Source: Acidobacteriota bacterium (GTDB lineage Bacteria > Acidobacteriota > Terriglobia > Terriglobales > Acidobacteriaceae). From it: DNA of 35,866 bases. The position numbers were made by a program, and so were the translations under genes. The notes under the pieces are model-generated. The model did no database searches. It was given only the letters and a program-made list of their open reading frames with translations, and was not told the origin of the DNA. The stretch covers positions 1 through 35,866 of the forward strand of contig JAJZGF010000019.1 in NCBI GenBank assembly GCA_021805025.1, read 5' to 3'. Positions 1 through 8,382 of the stretch are shown here, piece by piece (within the stretch, counting starts at the first letter, position 1; each line of letters opens with the position of its first letter).

Positions 1-2347
1 CAAAGCCCTGCGCGCGCGTCTCCGCCAGCGTTCGTTCAATGAACGCCTTCACGCCCTGGTAGCGGGCAAAATATTTGTCGATGTAGGCGCGGGCCTCGTT
101 CTGCGGGATGCCAAGCTGCGCGGCGAGCCCGAAGGCGGAGATGCCGTAGACGATTCCGAAGTTTACGGCCTTGGCGCGGTTGCGCGTCTCCTTGTCCATG
201 GTCTCCGCGGGCACGCCGAAGACCTCGCTGGCGGTCAGCGTGTGAATGTCTTTGCCGGTACGGTAGGCATCCACAAGCAGCGGGTCGCTGCTGAAGTGTG
301 CGAGCAGGCGCAGCTCAATCTGCGAGTAATCCGCTGAGAGCAGTTGGGTGCCGGGCGAGGCGGTGAAGGCGGCCCGAATCTGGCGGCCCAGCTCTGTGCG
401 TGTGGGAATATTCTGCAGATTTGGATTGACGGAGGACAGCCTCCCTGTGGCCGTGGCCGCCGCCTGGAAGGTGGTGTGCACGCGCGAGTCTGCGTCGGCG
501 AGCTGCGGCAGCGCGTCCACATAGTTGGACTTGAGCTTGGTCAATCGCCGGTACTCAAGCACTCTGCGGGCAATTTCATGCTCTTCGGCAAGCCGTTCCA
601 GCACATCCTGCGCGGTGGAGACGGCCTTGGCCTTGCCGCGGCTGGGCGGCGCGGGCAGCGTCATCTCCTTGAAGAGCACTTCGCCCAGTTGCTTAGGCGA
701 GTTGATGTTGAAGCGGCGGCCCGCCAACTCGTAGACGCGTTCAGCGGCCCGCTCCATCTCCGTAGAGAGGTGTCCCGAGAAGTTGCCGAGCATGGCCTTG
801 TCAATGCGCACGCCAGCCTGTTCCATGCGAAAAAGGACGGGCGCGAGGGGCAGGTCAATCTCCCGGTAGACGCGCACGAGGCCTGCTTCTTCCACCTGCT
901 GCAGAAGCTGCGGCGCGAGCGTATGAAGGATCGCCGCGGCTCTTGCAGCGGTCGCGGGCGCAGGCTTCCCTTGACGCGCAGCGACATCGGCCAGCGATTG
1001 GGTGGCGTGGGTCGGATTCAGCGCGTAAGAAAGCAACATGGTGTCATCGATTGGGCCACGCATCTCAACGCCCGCTTGATGCAACGTATGCAGTGTCTGT
1101 TTCCAGTCGTGAACCTGCTTGGGGACCGATGCATCCTCAAGCAGCGCGCGCATGGCGGGCGTCCATGTCACCCGCAGTGCGATTTGGTCCACGGCGCAAA
1201 CACCGGCCTGAAGGTTGTGCTGCCTTTCCGCGGCCTCAGCCGCGTCCAGAAGCGAAAGCGTCTGCGGAATCTCGGAATCCGCTTCATCTTCAGCCACGGG
1301 GTCCGAGGGCACGTACAAGGCAAAGCCGTGCGTTTGTGCCGCCTGCAGGAATGCGGCCATCTCGGCCTCGTCAGGGGTCTCCAGTTCCTGCAGCTCAGAC
1401 GCTGGCGCGGCGGGCGCAAGATCGCGCAGCATCGAGGTGAATTCCAGCTCAGTGAAGAGCTGGCGGCAGGCATCCAGATCGGGAGACTGCGTTTGCATCG
1501 CGTGGAGGTCGAGTTCGAGCGGAACGTGAGTGTCAATGGTGACGAGTTCCCTGGATAGAAGCACCGCATCGCGATTCTGCTGCAGCGACTCGCGGTAGCT
1601 TTTGCGCTTCACCTCCTCGGCCCGATCAAGAACCGCCTCCACGCTGCCGAATTGCTGGATGAGCTCAACGCTGCCCTTATCGCCGATGCCCGGAGCACCG
1701 GGAATGTTGTCGACTGCATCCCCTCGCAGCGCCATCACATCCACAACCTTCTCAGGTGGAACACCGAGCGTCTCTGTCACCTTGGCGGGGTCGAGGATGA
1801 GGTTGTCCTTCTGCGGATTGAGGATGCGGATGTGCGGGGTGACGAGTTGCATCATGTCCTTGTCGCCGGAGACGATGAAGACCTCATGCTGGTGCTCGGC
1901 TGCCTGGCGCGCAAGCGTGCCGATGACATCGTCGGCCTCGAAGCCTTCCGCTGCGAGGATGGGAATGCGCAGCGCCTCAAGCGCCCGGCGAATGTAAGGA
2001 ATCTGGCGGCGCAGATCTTCAGGCATGGCTTCGCGATTGGCCTTGTAGCCTTCATAGGAGACCTCCTCGAAGGCCTGCGCTTTCGCATTCCATTTGCGCA
2101 GGGTGCCCAGGGTGCGCGCGCGCTCATCGCGAAAGACCTCACCGCTCAGGTCAAAGACCGCGGCGAAGTATTGCGGCGCAAAATCCTGCCGCAGTTTCTT
2201 CACCATGTTCACAAACACATAGATCGCCGCGGTGGGCACGCCGGACGCGGTGGACATGGGGCGGCTGCGCTGCATCGCGTGGTAGGCGCGAAAGATGAAC
2301 GACATGGCATCGAGGAGATAAACGGGGGGCTTGGCTGCGCTTTGCAC
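1..2347 (-). CDS. polA: DNA polymerase I, C-terminus beyond the left edge
   Basis: Repair and Okazaki-fragment polymerase; about 782 codons are visible. The GTG at 2347 is chosen because it follows GGAGG closely and leads straight into the 5'-nuclease core (VYLLDAMSFIFRAY). The 5'-nuclease domain (about 1-300) has ADDVIGT, SGDKDMMQLV and a GIGDKG helix-hairpin. It also carries roughly 20 extra residues between FRDE and YK compared with E. coli. The middle domain (about 320-500) occupies the 3'-5' exonuclease position but lacks the catalytic acids: the DTE site reads LYVPS near residue 345, and the later Asp sites read Thr418 and Ala. The polymerase domain shows TGRLSSVNPNLQNIP, motif A (DYSQIELR, Asp about 673) and motif B (RNRAKAVNFGIVYG, about 720). 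The HDE motif C falls outside the window. It starts 41 bases after the polyferredoxin stop, so co-transcription is possible. Identity is certain; loss of proofreading is inferred. Confidence 0.97.
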   Translation of the reverse strand, partial: MQSAAKPPVYLLDAMSFIFRAYHAMQRSRPMSTASGVPTAAIYVFVNMVKKLRQDFAPQYFAAVFDLSGEVFRDERARTLGTLRKWNAKAQAFEEVSYEGYKANREAMPEDLRRQIPYIRRALEALRIPILAAEGFEADDVIGTLARQAAEHQHEVFIVSGDKDMMQLVTPHIRILNPQKDNLILDPAKVTETLGVPPEKVVDVMALRGDAVDNIPGAPGIGDKGSVELIQQFGSVEAVLDRAEEVKRKSYRESLQQNRDAVLLSRELVTIDTHVPLELDLHAMQTQSPDLDACRQLFTELEFTSMLRDLAPAAPASELQELETPDEAEMAAFLQAAQTHGFALYVPSDPVAEDEADSEIPQTLSLLDAAEAAERQHNLQAGVCAVDQIALRVTWTPAMRALLEDASVPKQVHDWKQTLHTLHQAGVEMRGPIDDTMLLSYALNPTHATQSLADVAARQGKPAPATAARAAAILHTLAPQLLQQVEEAGLVRVYREIDLPLAPVLFRMEQAGVRIDKAMLGNFSGHLSTEMERAAERVYELAGRRFNINSPKQLGEVLFKEMTLPAPPSRGKAKAVSTAQDVLERLAEEHEIARRVLEYRRLTKLKSNYVDALPQLADADSRVHTTFQAAATATGRLSSVNPNLQNIPTRTELGRQIRAAFTASPGTQLLSADYSQIELRLLAHFSSDPLLVDAYRTGKDIHTLTASEVFGVPAETMDKETRNRAKAVNFGIVYGISAFGLAAQLGIPQNEARAYIDKYFARYQGVKAFIERTLAETRAQGF

Positions 2348-2388
2348 GCCTCCGAGTCTAACAGCGAACGACGCGGCGGGCTGGCGCC

Positions 2389-3474
2389 TCAGTGCGTGAA
2401 GCTGTCTGCGATGGGGACCAGATGCATATACATGTCACGCGGCATCTGTGTTTGCCAGTGGCTTGTAGCCCTGGCGTATAGGACAAAGGCGAAGAAGATG
2501 TACGCAAGCATTCCGGTGACGGCCAGCGGTCCAAGAGCGCGGCGAGCCCAACGTGTGCGCGGCTCAACGGCGCGGCGCGGAGGCAGGGCAAACTGCAGGG
2601 CATTCTCCGCCGGGCAGGCGGCGACGCAGACCATGCAGGCACTGCACTCGGCAGAGCGAATCTGAACAAGGCTGTCGACGGGCAGACTGGCCGGACAGAC
2701 TTTGGCGCACTTGCCGCAGTCAATGCAGGCCTCCGGATCGCGGCGAATTTTGACCGGGCTGAGGAGCGAGACGAGGCCCATCAGCGCGCCATAGGGGCAG
2801 AGGTAGCGGCACCAGAAGTTCTGGATCAGCATCGACAAGAGCACCAGAAGCCCAAGCACCACAAGCCCGGTGAGGCCGATTTCACGAAAGAAGTTGAGCA
2901 TCTTCACGTCCGCAACAAGGCCGTAAGGCGTGAACATGAAGCTTTGCAAGGCCTCGGCAGACATGGCGCCGATGACAAAGAGAAAGAAGCCAAGCAGAAG
3001 GTATTTGAGCCCGCGCAGAGGGATGTCGGCCCACCGCGGCAGATGCAGATTACGTCCGAAGAAGCGCCGGCCCAGCTTCCAAAGAGCCTCGGAGAGCGTG
3101 CCGACGGGACAGAGCCAGGCGCAGAAGGCCTTTTTGAGCAGCAGGCTCATCAGCACGAAAGCCAGAAAGAGAAACATGGCTGCCGGATGGATCGGTGGAA
3201 CGTGGCCGGTGAGGAACAGATACTTTGAGTTCATGAGACCGGCGATGGGTAGCCAGCCTTCAACTCCTGCCGGGCGAGGAACATAGAGACTCTGTCCGTT
3301 GTGCTCGAAGTACCGCACCCAGAGATAAAACTGGAGGCCCAGCCAGGCGTTGAGAGCCACGAACAGCATTTGGACCGTGCGCCGGATGCGCTGCGAGCGG
3401 TCGGGTGAGGAGCGGCGGACAAGAGGCGGTTTTGTTGGACTTTCGGGCTGCGCAGCGGCGGTCAGGGTACCCAT
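2389..3474 (-). CDS. Membrane-bound polyferredoxin (NapH/CcoG/YccM-type 4Fe-4S protein)
   Basis: A 361-residue inner-membrane iron-sulfur protein that probably passes electrons between a quinol or other membrane donor and an unknown partner. Hydrophobic segments lie at about 34-54, 97-115, 155-173, 200-220 and 315-335. Two membrane-linked CxxxCP motifs, at Cys118/Cys122 and Cys222/Cys226 (CPYGALMG), are typical of NapH, CcoG and NosR C-termini. Two ferredoxin clusters follow: Cys250/253/256/260 and Cys277/280/283/287. No nitrate reductase, cbb3 oxidase or N2O reductase gene is adjacent, so the partner cannot be named from context. It is followed 41 bases later by polA. A weak FNR/Dnr-like box lies about 60 bases upstream. 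The family is clear; the exact role is not. Confidence 0.85.
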   Translation of the reverse strand: MGTLTAAAQPESPTKPPLVRRSSPDRSQRIRRTVQMLFVALNAWLGLQFYLWVRYFEHNGQSLYVPRPAGVEGWLPIAGLMNSKYLFLTGHVPPIHPAAMFLFLAFVLMSLLLKKAFCAWLCPVGTLSEALWKLGRRFFGRNLHLPRWADIPLRGLKYLLLGFFLFVIGAMSAEALQSFMFTPYGLVADVKMLNFFREIGLTGLVVLGLLVLLSMLIQNFWCRYLCPYGALMGLVSLLSPVKIRRDPEACIDCGKCAKVCPASLPVDSLVQIRSAECSACMVCVAACPAENALQFALPPRRAVEPRTRWARRALGPLAVTGMLAYIFFAFVLYARATSHWQTQMPRDMYMHLVPIADSFTH

Positions 3475-3529
3475 CGGATTCTCATCCTCTTCAAATGCAG
3501 GGTAGCGGGTCTCCTCCGTCCGGGCTATG

Positions 3530-3546
3530 ACTTAAATCACTCAAGG
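3530..3546 (-). promoter_or_regulatory. Weak FNR/Dnr-like half-palindrome upstream of the polyferredoxin gene
   Basis: On the minus strand the sequence reads CTTGAGTGATTTAAG, about 60 bases before the polyferredoxin start. The left half matches the TTGA core of CRP/FNR-family sites. The right half (TTAAG) is only a partial match to ATCAA. The position and the nature of the downstream gene make oxygen- or redox-responsive control plausible, but one imperfect site is weak evidence. Confidence 0.18.
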
Positions 3547-3676
3547 CCCGGAGACACCGGGCGGGTTAAGATGCAGGGGTAGGATCCGCGACGCGTACCG
3601 GTCGGCGCGAAAACCTCCCAGCTGCGGGTGAAGACGGGGCAGCCTACTCTGGATTCTGTCGTCTAAAGGGTCAAAG

Positions 3677-4924
3677 GTGTGTCAACAGATGATGATGCGA
3701 ACTGAGATTCATTCCCTCTCCAGATGCCTATTCTTCGTATTGATCAGCGGGGCGATGATGACGCCCGCGCAACAGCCGCCTGCCGCGGCGCAGGCAACAG
3801 CGGCGCCTGCTGCAGCAGCGCCCGCTGCGCAGACAAAGGCCCTTGTTGTTTCCCTGCCGCTGAGCGCGCGGGACAAGCACGGCGCGCTCATCAAGGATCT
3901 GGACCGCAACGACCTCACGCTGACGGATGAGGGCCGTGGGCAGGTCATTCAGGGCCTTACCCGCAACAGTGGCCTGCCGTTTCAGATCGGCTTATTGGAC
4001 GACACGGGCGCAGGCATGAAAAACGCGCTGGATTACGTGCGCAAGGGCGGGGACAAGTTTGTCGACGAGATGCTGGCCGCTGGTCCGGCCGGTGGCGCCC
4101 AGGCTGCAACGGACACGCCCGCGGCGGGCGCCAATGAGCTCTTCCTGCTTCACTTTGACAACGAGGTGGAGTTGCTGCAGGACTTTACTGCATCCGCCGA
4201 CGCGCTGCACAAGGAACTGGATGGGATGGGACCGAGCTCTCAGACCCAGGACGAGCGTCAGGGACCGGAGACGATGGGCGACAACCGGCCATCGGCGCAT
4301 GGAACGCCGGGCGGGTCGAACCTTTATGACGCAATCTTTCTGGCGTCCGATGAACTGATGAAGTCCAAGACCGGGCGGAAGGCCTTGGTCGTCGTGTCCG
4401 ACGGCCTGGACAAAGGCAGTAAGGAGACGATGAACGATGCACTGGACGCGGCTGAGCGCGCGCATGTGATTGTGTACACAATCTGCCTGCCCGCCAACCA
4501 ACCGCGCAGCAACCCCTTCCCGAACCAGGGGCGCCGCGGCGGCATGGGATATCCAGGCGGCGGCTACCCTGGGGGCGGTTATCCCGGTGGCGGATATCCC
4601 GGCGGCGGTTATCCGGGCGGTGGAAATCCGAACGGCGGCCAGCCCGCCCCTCCACCGAGTTCGGGGGTGGATGGTCGCAAAATCATGGAGCAAATCTCAA
4701 AACGCACCGGAGCGTTGTATTTCGATGCGCGCAGAAAAGAAGATATGGAACAGATCTACGGGATTATTGCAGAGGATCTGAAAGGGCTTTACACGCTCAC
4801 CTACACGCCGGACAAGATGGACAACGACGGCGGCTTCCACAAGGTAGTGCTCAAGTCCGATAAAAAAGACATAAGCCTGGTGATGCCGGAAGGCTACTTC
4901 GCGCCGGGAGGCGATGCGCAGTAG
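3677..4924 (+). CDS. Secreted VWFA-related domain protein with GYPGG repeats
   Basis: A 415-residue exported protein resembling the acidobacterial VWFA-related family (TIGR03436 type); function unknown, presumably adhesion or protein interaction outside the inner membrane. A hydrophobic signal segment (about 16-30) leads into an Ala/Pro/Gln-rich linker (30-55). The von Willebrand A fold then runs from about 57 to 400. Its first metal-site motif is degenerate: LLDDTGAGM stands where LLxDxSxS is expected, so both serines are Gly. The later strand VVVSDGLDKG keeps its Asp. Between a core strand (HVIVYTICLP) and the next helix sits a low-complexity insert with five GYPGG units and one GNPNG. Start: GTG 3677 has AAAGGG six bases upstream; ATG 3689, after AAAGG, would be a four-codon shorter alternative. 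The gene stands alone and ends at a strong hairpin. Confidence 0.85.
   Translation: MCQQMMMRTEIHSLSRCLFFVLISGAMMTPAQQPPAAAQATAAPAAAAPAAQTKALVVSLPLSARDKHGALIKDLDRNDLTLTDEGRGQVIQGLTRNSGLPFQIGLLDDTGAGMKNALDYVRKGGDKFVDEMLAAGPAGGAQAATDTPAAGANELFLLHFDNEVELLQDFTASADALHKELDGMGPSSQTQDERQGPETMGDNRPSAHGTPGGSNLYDAIFLASDELMKSKTGRKALVVVSDGLDKGSKETMNDALDAAERAHVIVYTICLPANQPRSNPFPNQGRRGGMGYPGGGYPGGGYPGGGYPGGGYPGGGNPNGGQPAPPPSSGVDGRKIMEQISKRTGALYFDARRKEDMEQIYGIIAEDLKGLYTLTYTPDKMDNDGGFHKVVLKSDKKDISLVMPEGYFAPGGDAQ
4547..4636 (+). repeat. Six tandem 15-bp units encoding GYPGG/GNPNG
   Basis: Six in-frame 15-base units encode GYPGG five times and then GNPNG. The units differ mostly at third codon positions (GGC/GGT/GGA, CCA/CCT/CCC/CCG). 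This suggests an old repeat kept by selection on the protein rather than a recent slippage product. It lies inside the VWFA gene. Confidence 0.9.
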
Positions 4925-4939
4925 CGATTTTGCCGGATG

Positions 4940-4974
4940 CAGCATGGGCGCGGCCAACGGCCGCGCCCATGCTG
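4940..4974. terminator. Bidirectional hairpin between convergent VWFA gene and ppdK
   Basis: A perfect 16-base-pair inverted repeat (cagcatgggcgcggcc and its complement) surrounds the three-base loop AAC. It sits between the stop codons of two convergent genes, 15 bases after one and 17 before the other. The T-run is short (GTTTG on the plus strand), so it may act mainly as an mRNA 3'-end stabiliser and partial terminator. Confidence 0.75.
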
Positions 4975-4991
4975 TTTGCCCGGTTGAACGA

Positions 4992-7730
4992 TCAGTTGGT
5001 GCCGGTGTGCAGGTCTGACCCCGCCTGTTTCTCCTGGAGTGCCGCCTGCGCAGCGGCCAGCCTTGCCGTCAACAACCGGAAGGGCGAGCACGATACGTAG
5101 TTTAGCCCGATCTTGTGGCAGAACTTGACGGACTCCGGATCGCCGCCATGTTCGCCGCAGATGCCAACCTTCAGCGTCGGTCGGGTGTTGCGTCCCTTGG
5201 CCGTGGCCATCTTCACCAGCAGGCCCACGCCCGCCTGATCCAGGGTGGCAAATGGATCCTGCTTGAAGATCCCTGCCTTAAGGTAAGCGGGCAGGAAGTG
5301 GTTGATGTCGTCCCGCGAGATGCCGTAGGTGGTCTGGGTCAGGTCGTTGGTGCCGAAGCTGAAGAACTCAGCCTCCTCGGCGATCTGCTCGGCGGTGAGC
5401 GCCGCGCGCGGCAGTTCGATCATGGTGCCCACCATATAGTCGACGGTCGTGCCCTTTTCCTTGAATACCTGTTCGGCAACGCGGCGAATGATGGCAGACT
5501 GATTGCGCATTTCTTCGATGGAGCCGATGAGCGGAACCATGATTTCAAGGTGCGGATCGGCGCCGTGATTCTTGACGTTGACCGCGGCCTCAAGGATGGC
5601 CCGTACTTGCATTTCGGTGATCTCGGGGAAGGTGATGCCGAGGCGGCAGCCGCGCAGGCCGAGCATCGGGTTGACCTCGTGCAGCTCCTGGACCCGTGCC
5701 AAAAGAATGCGAAGTTCCTTCAGCTTGGTTGAACGAGGCTTGGTGTCTTCAAGGTGGGAGATTTCGACCAGCAGATCTTCTCGCTGAGGCAGGAACTCGT
5801 GCAGCGGAGGATCGAGCAGGCGGATGGTTACCGGCAGCGACTCCATCGCCTTGAAGAGCCCCACAAAGTCAGCCCGCTGCATGGGCAGCAGCTTCTTCAG
5901 AGCGTCGCGGCGATCTGCTTCATTGTCGGCCAGGATCATGGCACGGACATGCTCGATGCGCCCTTCGGCGAAGAACATGTGCTCGGTACGGCATAGGCCG
6001 ATGCCCTCTGCACCGAAGGCCCGTGCCTGCTTGGCGTCGCGAGGAACGTCAGCATTGGCGCGCACCCGCAGCTTGCGAACCGGGTCGACCCAGCTCATGA
6101 ACTTCACCAGATCCGGATCGTTCGGCTGCGCCGGAATGGTCTTGAGCTTGCCATCGATCACGCGACCGGTGGTGCCGTCCAGGGAGAGCCAATCGCCGTG
6201 CTTGAAGGTCTTGCCTTTGACGCGCAGCTCCTTGCGGGTTTCGTCCACGGTGCAGTCGCCGGCTCCTGCCACGCAGCACTTGCCCATGCCGCGGGTGACG
6301 ACGGCAGCGTGCGACGTCATGCCGCCGCGCGATGTGAGAATTCCAGACGCGACTTCCATGCCGCCGATGTCTTCCGGCGTGGTTTCGCCGCGGACGAGGA
6401 TGATGCTGTGCATGTGGCCAAGGGTATGCGCCTTGACTGCATCTTCTGCGGTGAAAACAATCTGCCCGACCGCCGCGCCAGGCGAGGCTGGCAGGCCGGT
6501 AGCAAGCACCTCGATCTTGGCGCCCTTTTCATCCAGGCGCGGTACGAGAAAGTCGTAAAGCTGGTTCGGCTCGACGCGGAAGATGGCCTCTTCCTGGGTG
6601 ATCAGGCCCTCGCGCACCATATCGATGGCAACCCGCACGGCGGCCAGGCCGGTGCGTTTACCGTTGCGCGTCTGCAGCATATAGAGCTTGCCATCCTGGA
6701 TGGTGAACTCAAAGTCCTGCATGTCGCGATAATGCTTTTCCATCTTGCGCGTGATGTCGCGCAACTGTTCATAGACCTTGGGCATGACGCGCTCAAGTTC
6801 GCTGATGTGCAGCGGTGTGCGGATGCCGGAGACAACATCTTCGCCTTGCGCGTTCATCAGGTACTCGCCGAAAAAGGTGCGCTCGCCGGTGGCCGGATTG
6901 CGCGTGAATCCCACGCCTGTGCCGGAGTTCTCTCCCAGGTTTCCAAAGACCATGGCCTGCACGTTGACAGCGGTGCCAAGCCAGTCGTCGATGTGGTTGA
7001 TGCGGCGATAGGTCTTGGCACGATCATTTTCCCAACTGCGAAACACAGCATCGCGGGCCTGCACCAGCTGATCGAGGGGTTTCTGCGGAAAGTCTTTGCC
7101 GGTCTCTTTCTTTACCAGCTTTTTGTACTCGACAATGATGTCCTTAAGCGCCTGGGGCTGGAGTTCGTAGTCAAACTTGACCTTTTCGCGCTCCTTGATG
7201 CTTTCGAAGATATGCTCGAATTTCTTCTTGGGGATATCCAGGACGACGTCGCCGAACATCTGGATGAGGCGACGATAGGAGTCATACGCAAAGCGAGGAT
7301 TATTGCTGCGCTTGGCCAGCGCTTCCACGGCCTGGTCATTCAGGCCGAGGTTAAGAATGGTGTCCATCATGCCCGGCATGGAGAACTTGGCGCCGGAGCG
7401 AACCGAGACCAACAGGGGATTTTCGCCCGTGCCCAGTCTCTGACCCTGAAGCTTCTCCAGCCGCTCTAATGCGGCGTGCATCTCCTGGTCGATCTGGGGG
7501 CTGAGCGCCCCGCGCATATACTCGCGGCAGGCTTCGGTCTGGATGGTGAACCCGGGAGGGACAGGCAGGCCCGCGTTGGTCATCTCAGCCAGGCCGGAGC
7601 CTTTGCCGCCCAGCACATCTTTCATGCGGCCGTTGCCATCGGCCGCGCCGCCGCCAAAGAAATAGACATATTTAGTTGTGGTTGAGCCTGCGTGTTCGGC
7701 AAGCTGCTGATCCAGTACGCCCTGCGTCAT
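4992..7730 (-). CDS. ppdK: Pyruvate, phosphate dikinase
   Basis: Interconverts pyruvate + ATP + phosphate with phosphoenolpyruvate + AMP + pyrophosphate in the cytoplasm, feeding gluconeogenesis or running glycolysis reversibly. The 912 residues match the family length (about 870-910). The N-terminal ATP-grasp region begins YVYFFGGG and continues through GGKGSGLAEMTNAGLPVPPGF. The swivelling phosphohistidine domain has GGMTSHAAVVTRGMGKCCVAG, with catalytic His at about 474. The Thr two residues earlier is the usual target of the PPDK regulatory kinase/phosphatase. The C-terminal PEP/pyruvate barrel shows GLCRTEHMFF (about 578) and the catalytic-Cys loop GICGEHGGDP. GGAGG lies nine bases before the ATG. 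The upstream region holds a repeat cluster near 7885-7918 that could be an operator. Stand-alone transcription unit ending at the hairpin at 4940-4974. Confidence 0.97.
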   Translation of the reverse strand: MTQGVLDQQLAEHAGSTTTKYVYFFGGGAADGNGRMKDVLGGKGSGLAEMTNAGLPVPPGFTIQTEACREYMRGALSPQIDQEMHAALERLEKLQGQRLGTGENPLLVSVRSGAKFSMPGMMDTILNLGLNDQAVEALAKRSNNPRFAYDSYRRLIQMFGDVVLDIPKKKFEHIFESIKEREKVKFDYELQPQALKDIIVEYKKLVKKETGKDFPQKPLDQLVQARDAVFRSWENDRAKTYRRINHIDDWLGTAVNVQAMVFGNLGENSGTGVGFTRNPATGERTFFGEYLMNAQGEDVVSGIRTPLHISELERVMPKVYEQLRDITRKMEKHYRDMQDFEFTIQDGKLYMLQTRNGKRTGLAAVRVAIDMVREGLITQEEAIFRVEPNQLYDFLVPRLDEKGAKIEVLATGLPASPGAAVGQIVFTAEDAVKAHTLGHMHSIILVRGETTPEDIGGMEVASGILTSRGGMTSHAAVVTRGMGKCCVAGAGDCTVDETRKELRVKGKTFKHGDWLSLDGTTGRVIDGKLKTIPAQPNDPDLVKFMSWVDPVRKLRVRANADVPRDAKQARAFGAEGIGLCRTEHMFFAEGRIEHVRAMILADNEADRRDALKKLLPMQRADFVGLFKAMESLPVTIRLLDPPLHEFLPQREDLLVEISHLEDTKPRSTKLKELRILLARVQELHEVNPMLGLRGCRLGITFPEITEMQVRAILEAAVNVKNHGADPHLEIMVPLIGSIEEMRNQSAIIRRVAEQVFKEKGTTVDYMVGTMIELPRAALTAEQIAEEAEFFSFGTNDLTQTTYGISRDDINHFLPAYLKAGIFKQDPFATLDQAGVGLLVKMATAKGRNTRPTLKVGICGEHGGDPESVKFCHKIGLNYVSCSPFRLLTARLAAAQAALQEKQAGSDLHTGTN

Positions 7731-8034
7731 GGAATAAAGCCTCCGCGGTAGGATTTCCGCAAGGCGGCACCCATGCGAGGGTGGCGGGACGTTGGCTTAG
7801 CCCGGCAGCGGGAAGCGCGAACAACGGGCCAAGCGCGTTCAGTCATCCAGACACTTCGACTGCGCCTTACGGCGTGCGCGATTCGCAAGTACAAATAGCG
7901 CCGCAAGTATACACTTGCCTGTGCTGTTCGTCACAGAGCCTTCAAGTGCCGGTCGTTGCAGAAGATCCACGGGCAGCAATTTGCGCACTTCTACATGAAT
8001 TGCTGAGTCCTGCAGCGTCCGCGCCGTCGCGCCC
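7731..8034. other. Intergenic region between ppdK start and the STAS gene stop
   Basis: No convincing coding frame. It holds the ppdK Shine-Dalgarno sequence immediately before 7730 and the repeated GCAAGT elements at 7884-7918. No clear terminator for the STAS gene was seen. Confidence 0.6.
7884..7918. promoter_or_regulatory. Repeated GCAAGT elements upstream of ppdK (possible operator)
   Basis: Two direct copies of CGCAAGTA start at 7884 and 7902, 18 bases apart. The second is followed by ACTTGC, making a near-palindrome GCAAGT-ATAC-ACTTGC (7903-7918). The spacing puts copies on nearby helical faces about 155-185 bases upstream of ppdK. No known regulator motif is recognised. Confidence 0.3.
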
Positions 8035-8382
8035 TCAGGCGGCTGCGGGTTGGCGCGCAGCCTGTTCGTCCTGAGCCGGGTGATGTGATTGCAGAATGGC
8101 ATCCAGACCAACCAGCGCAAGGATGGCCGCCACCCGCTCCGTTGCATGGATGATGGCAAACTCGTGCCCGGCGTTTTGAGCGGTGCGATAGAGCGAAATC
8201 AGCGCAGCGATCCCCGCGGCATCGATGCGGGCTATGTGCCGCAGATCGAGTGTTACATTCTGGACCTTCAGCACGGGAGTCACCCGCTCCAACAAGCACT
8301 GCTCCTGCCCCCGAACCAGATCGTGCGGTTCGCAGGGTGTCATCAATACTGTTTCCTGCGTATTGGCAATGTTGCAGTTCAT
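8035..8382 (-). CDS. Small STAS-domain (anti-anti-sigma-like) protein lacking the phosphorylatable Ser
   Basis: A 115-residue cytoplasmic STAS-fold protein. The start is ATG 8382, chosen because GGGGAGG lies seven bases upstream; an in-frame ATG at 8412 lacks this. The core runs from a beta strand (VTLDLRHIARID) into the helix-start loop DAAGIAALISL and the strand FAIIHA. It ends with a helix (ERVAAILALVGLD) and a Gln/Ala/Pro-rich tail. SpoIIAA-type switch proteins carry DSSGLG at the loop; here the Ser is replaced by Ala, so kinase-based switching is unlikely. It may be a constitutive binder or part of another signalling complex. No anti-sigma kinase or sigma gene is adjacent. Confidence 0.7.
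   Translation of the reverse strand: MNCNIANTQETVLMTPCEPHDLVRGQEQCLLERVTPVLKVQNVTLDLRHIARIDAAGIAALISLYRTAQNAGHEFAIIHATERVAAILALVGLDAILQSHHPAQDEQAARQPAAA

Noticed and set aside
344-1558. Long open frame on the plus strand (404 codons)
   Set aside because: Antisense to polA, whose motifs read cleanly on the minus strand; no recognisable domains and a biased shadow composition.
4547-4636. CRISPR-like or VNTR array
   Set aside because: Units are 15 bases, contiguous, in frame and lack spacers; they encode protein repeats.
6198-7469. 423-codon plus-strand frame
   Set aside because: Antisense shadow of ppdK; the PPDK motifs on the minus strand are complete.
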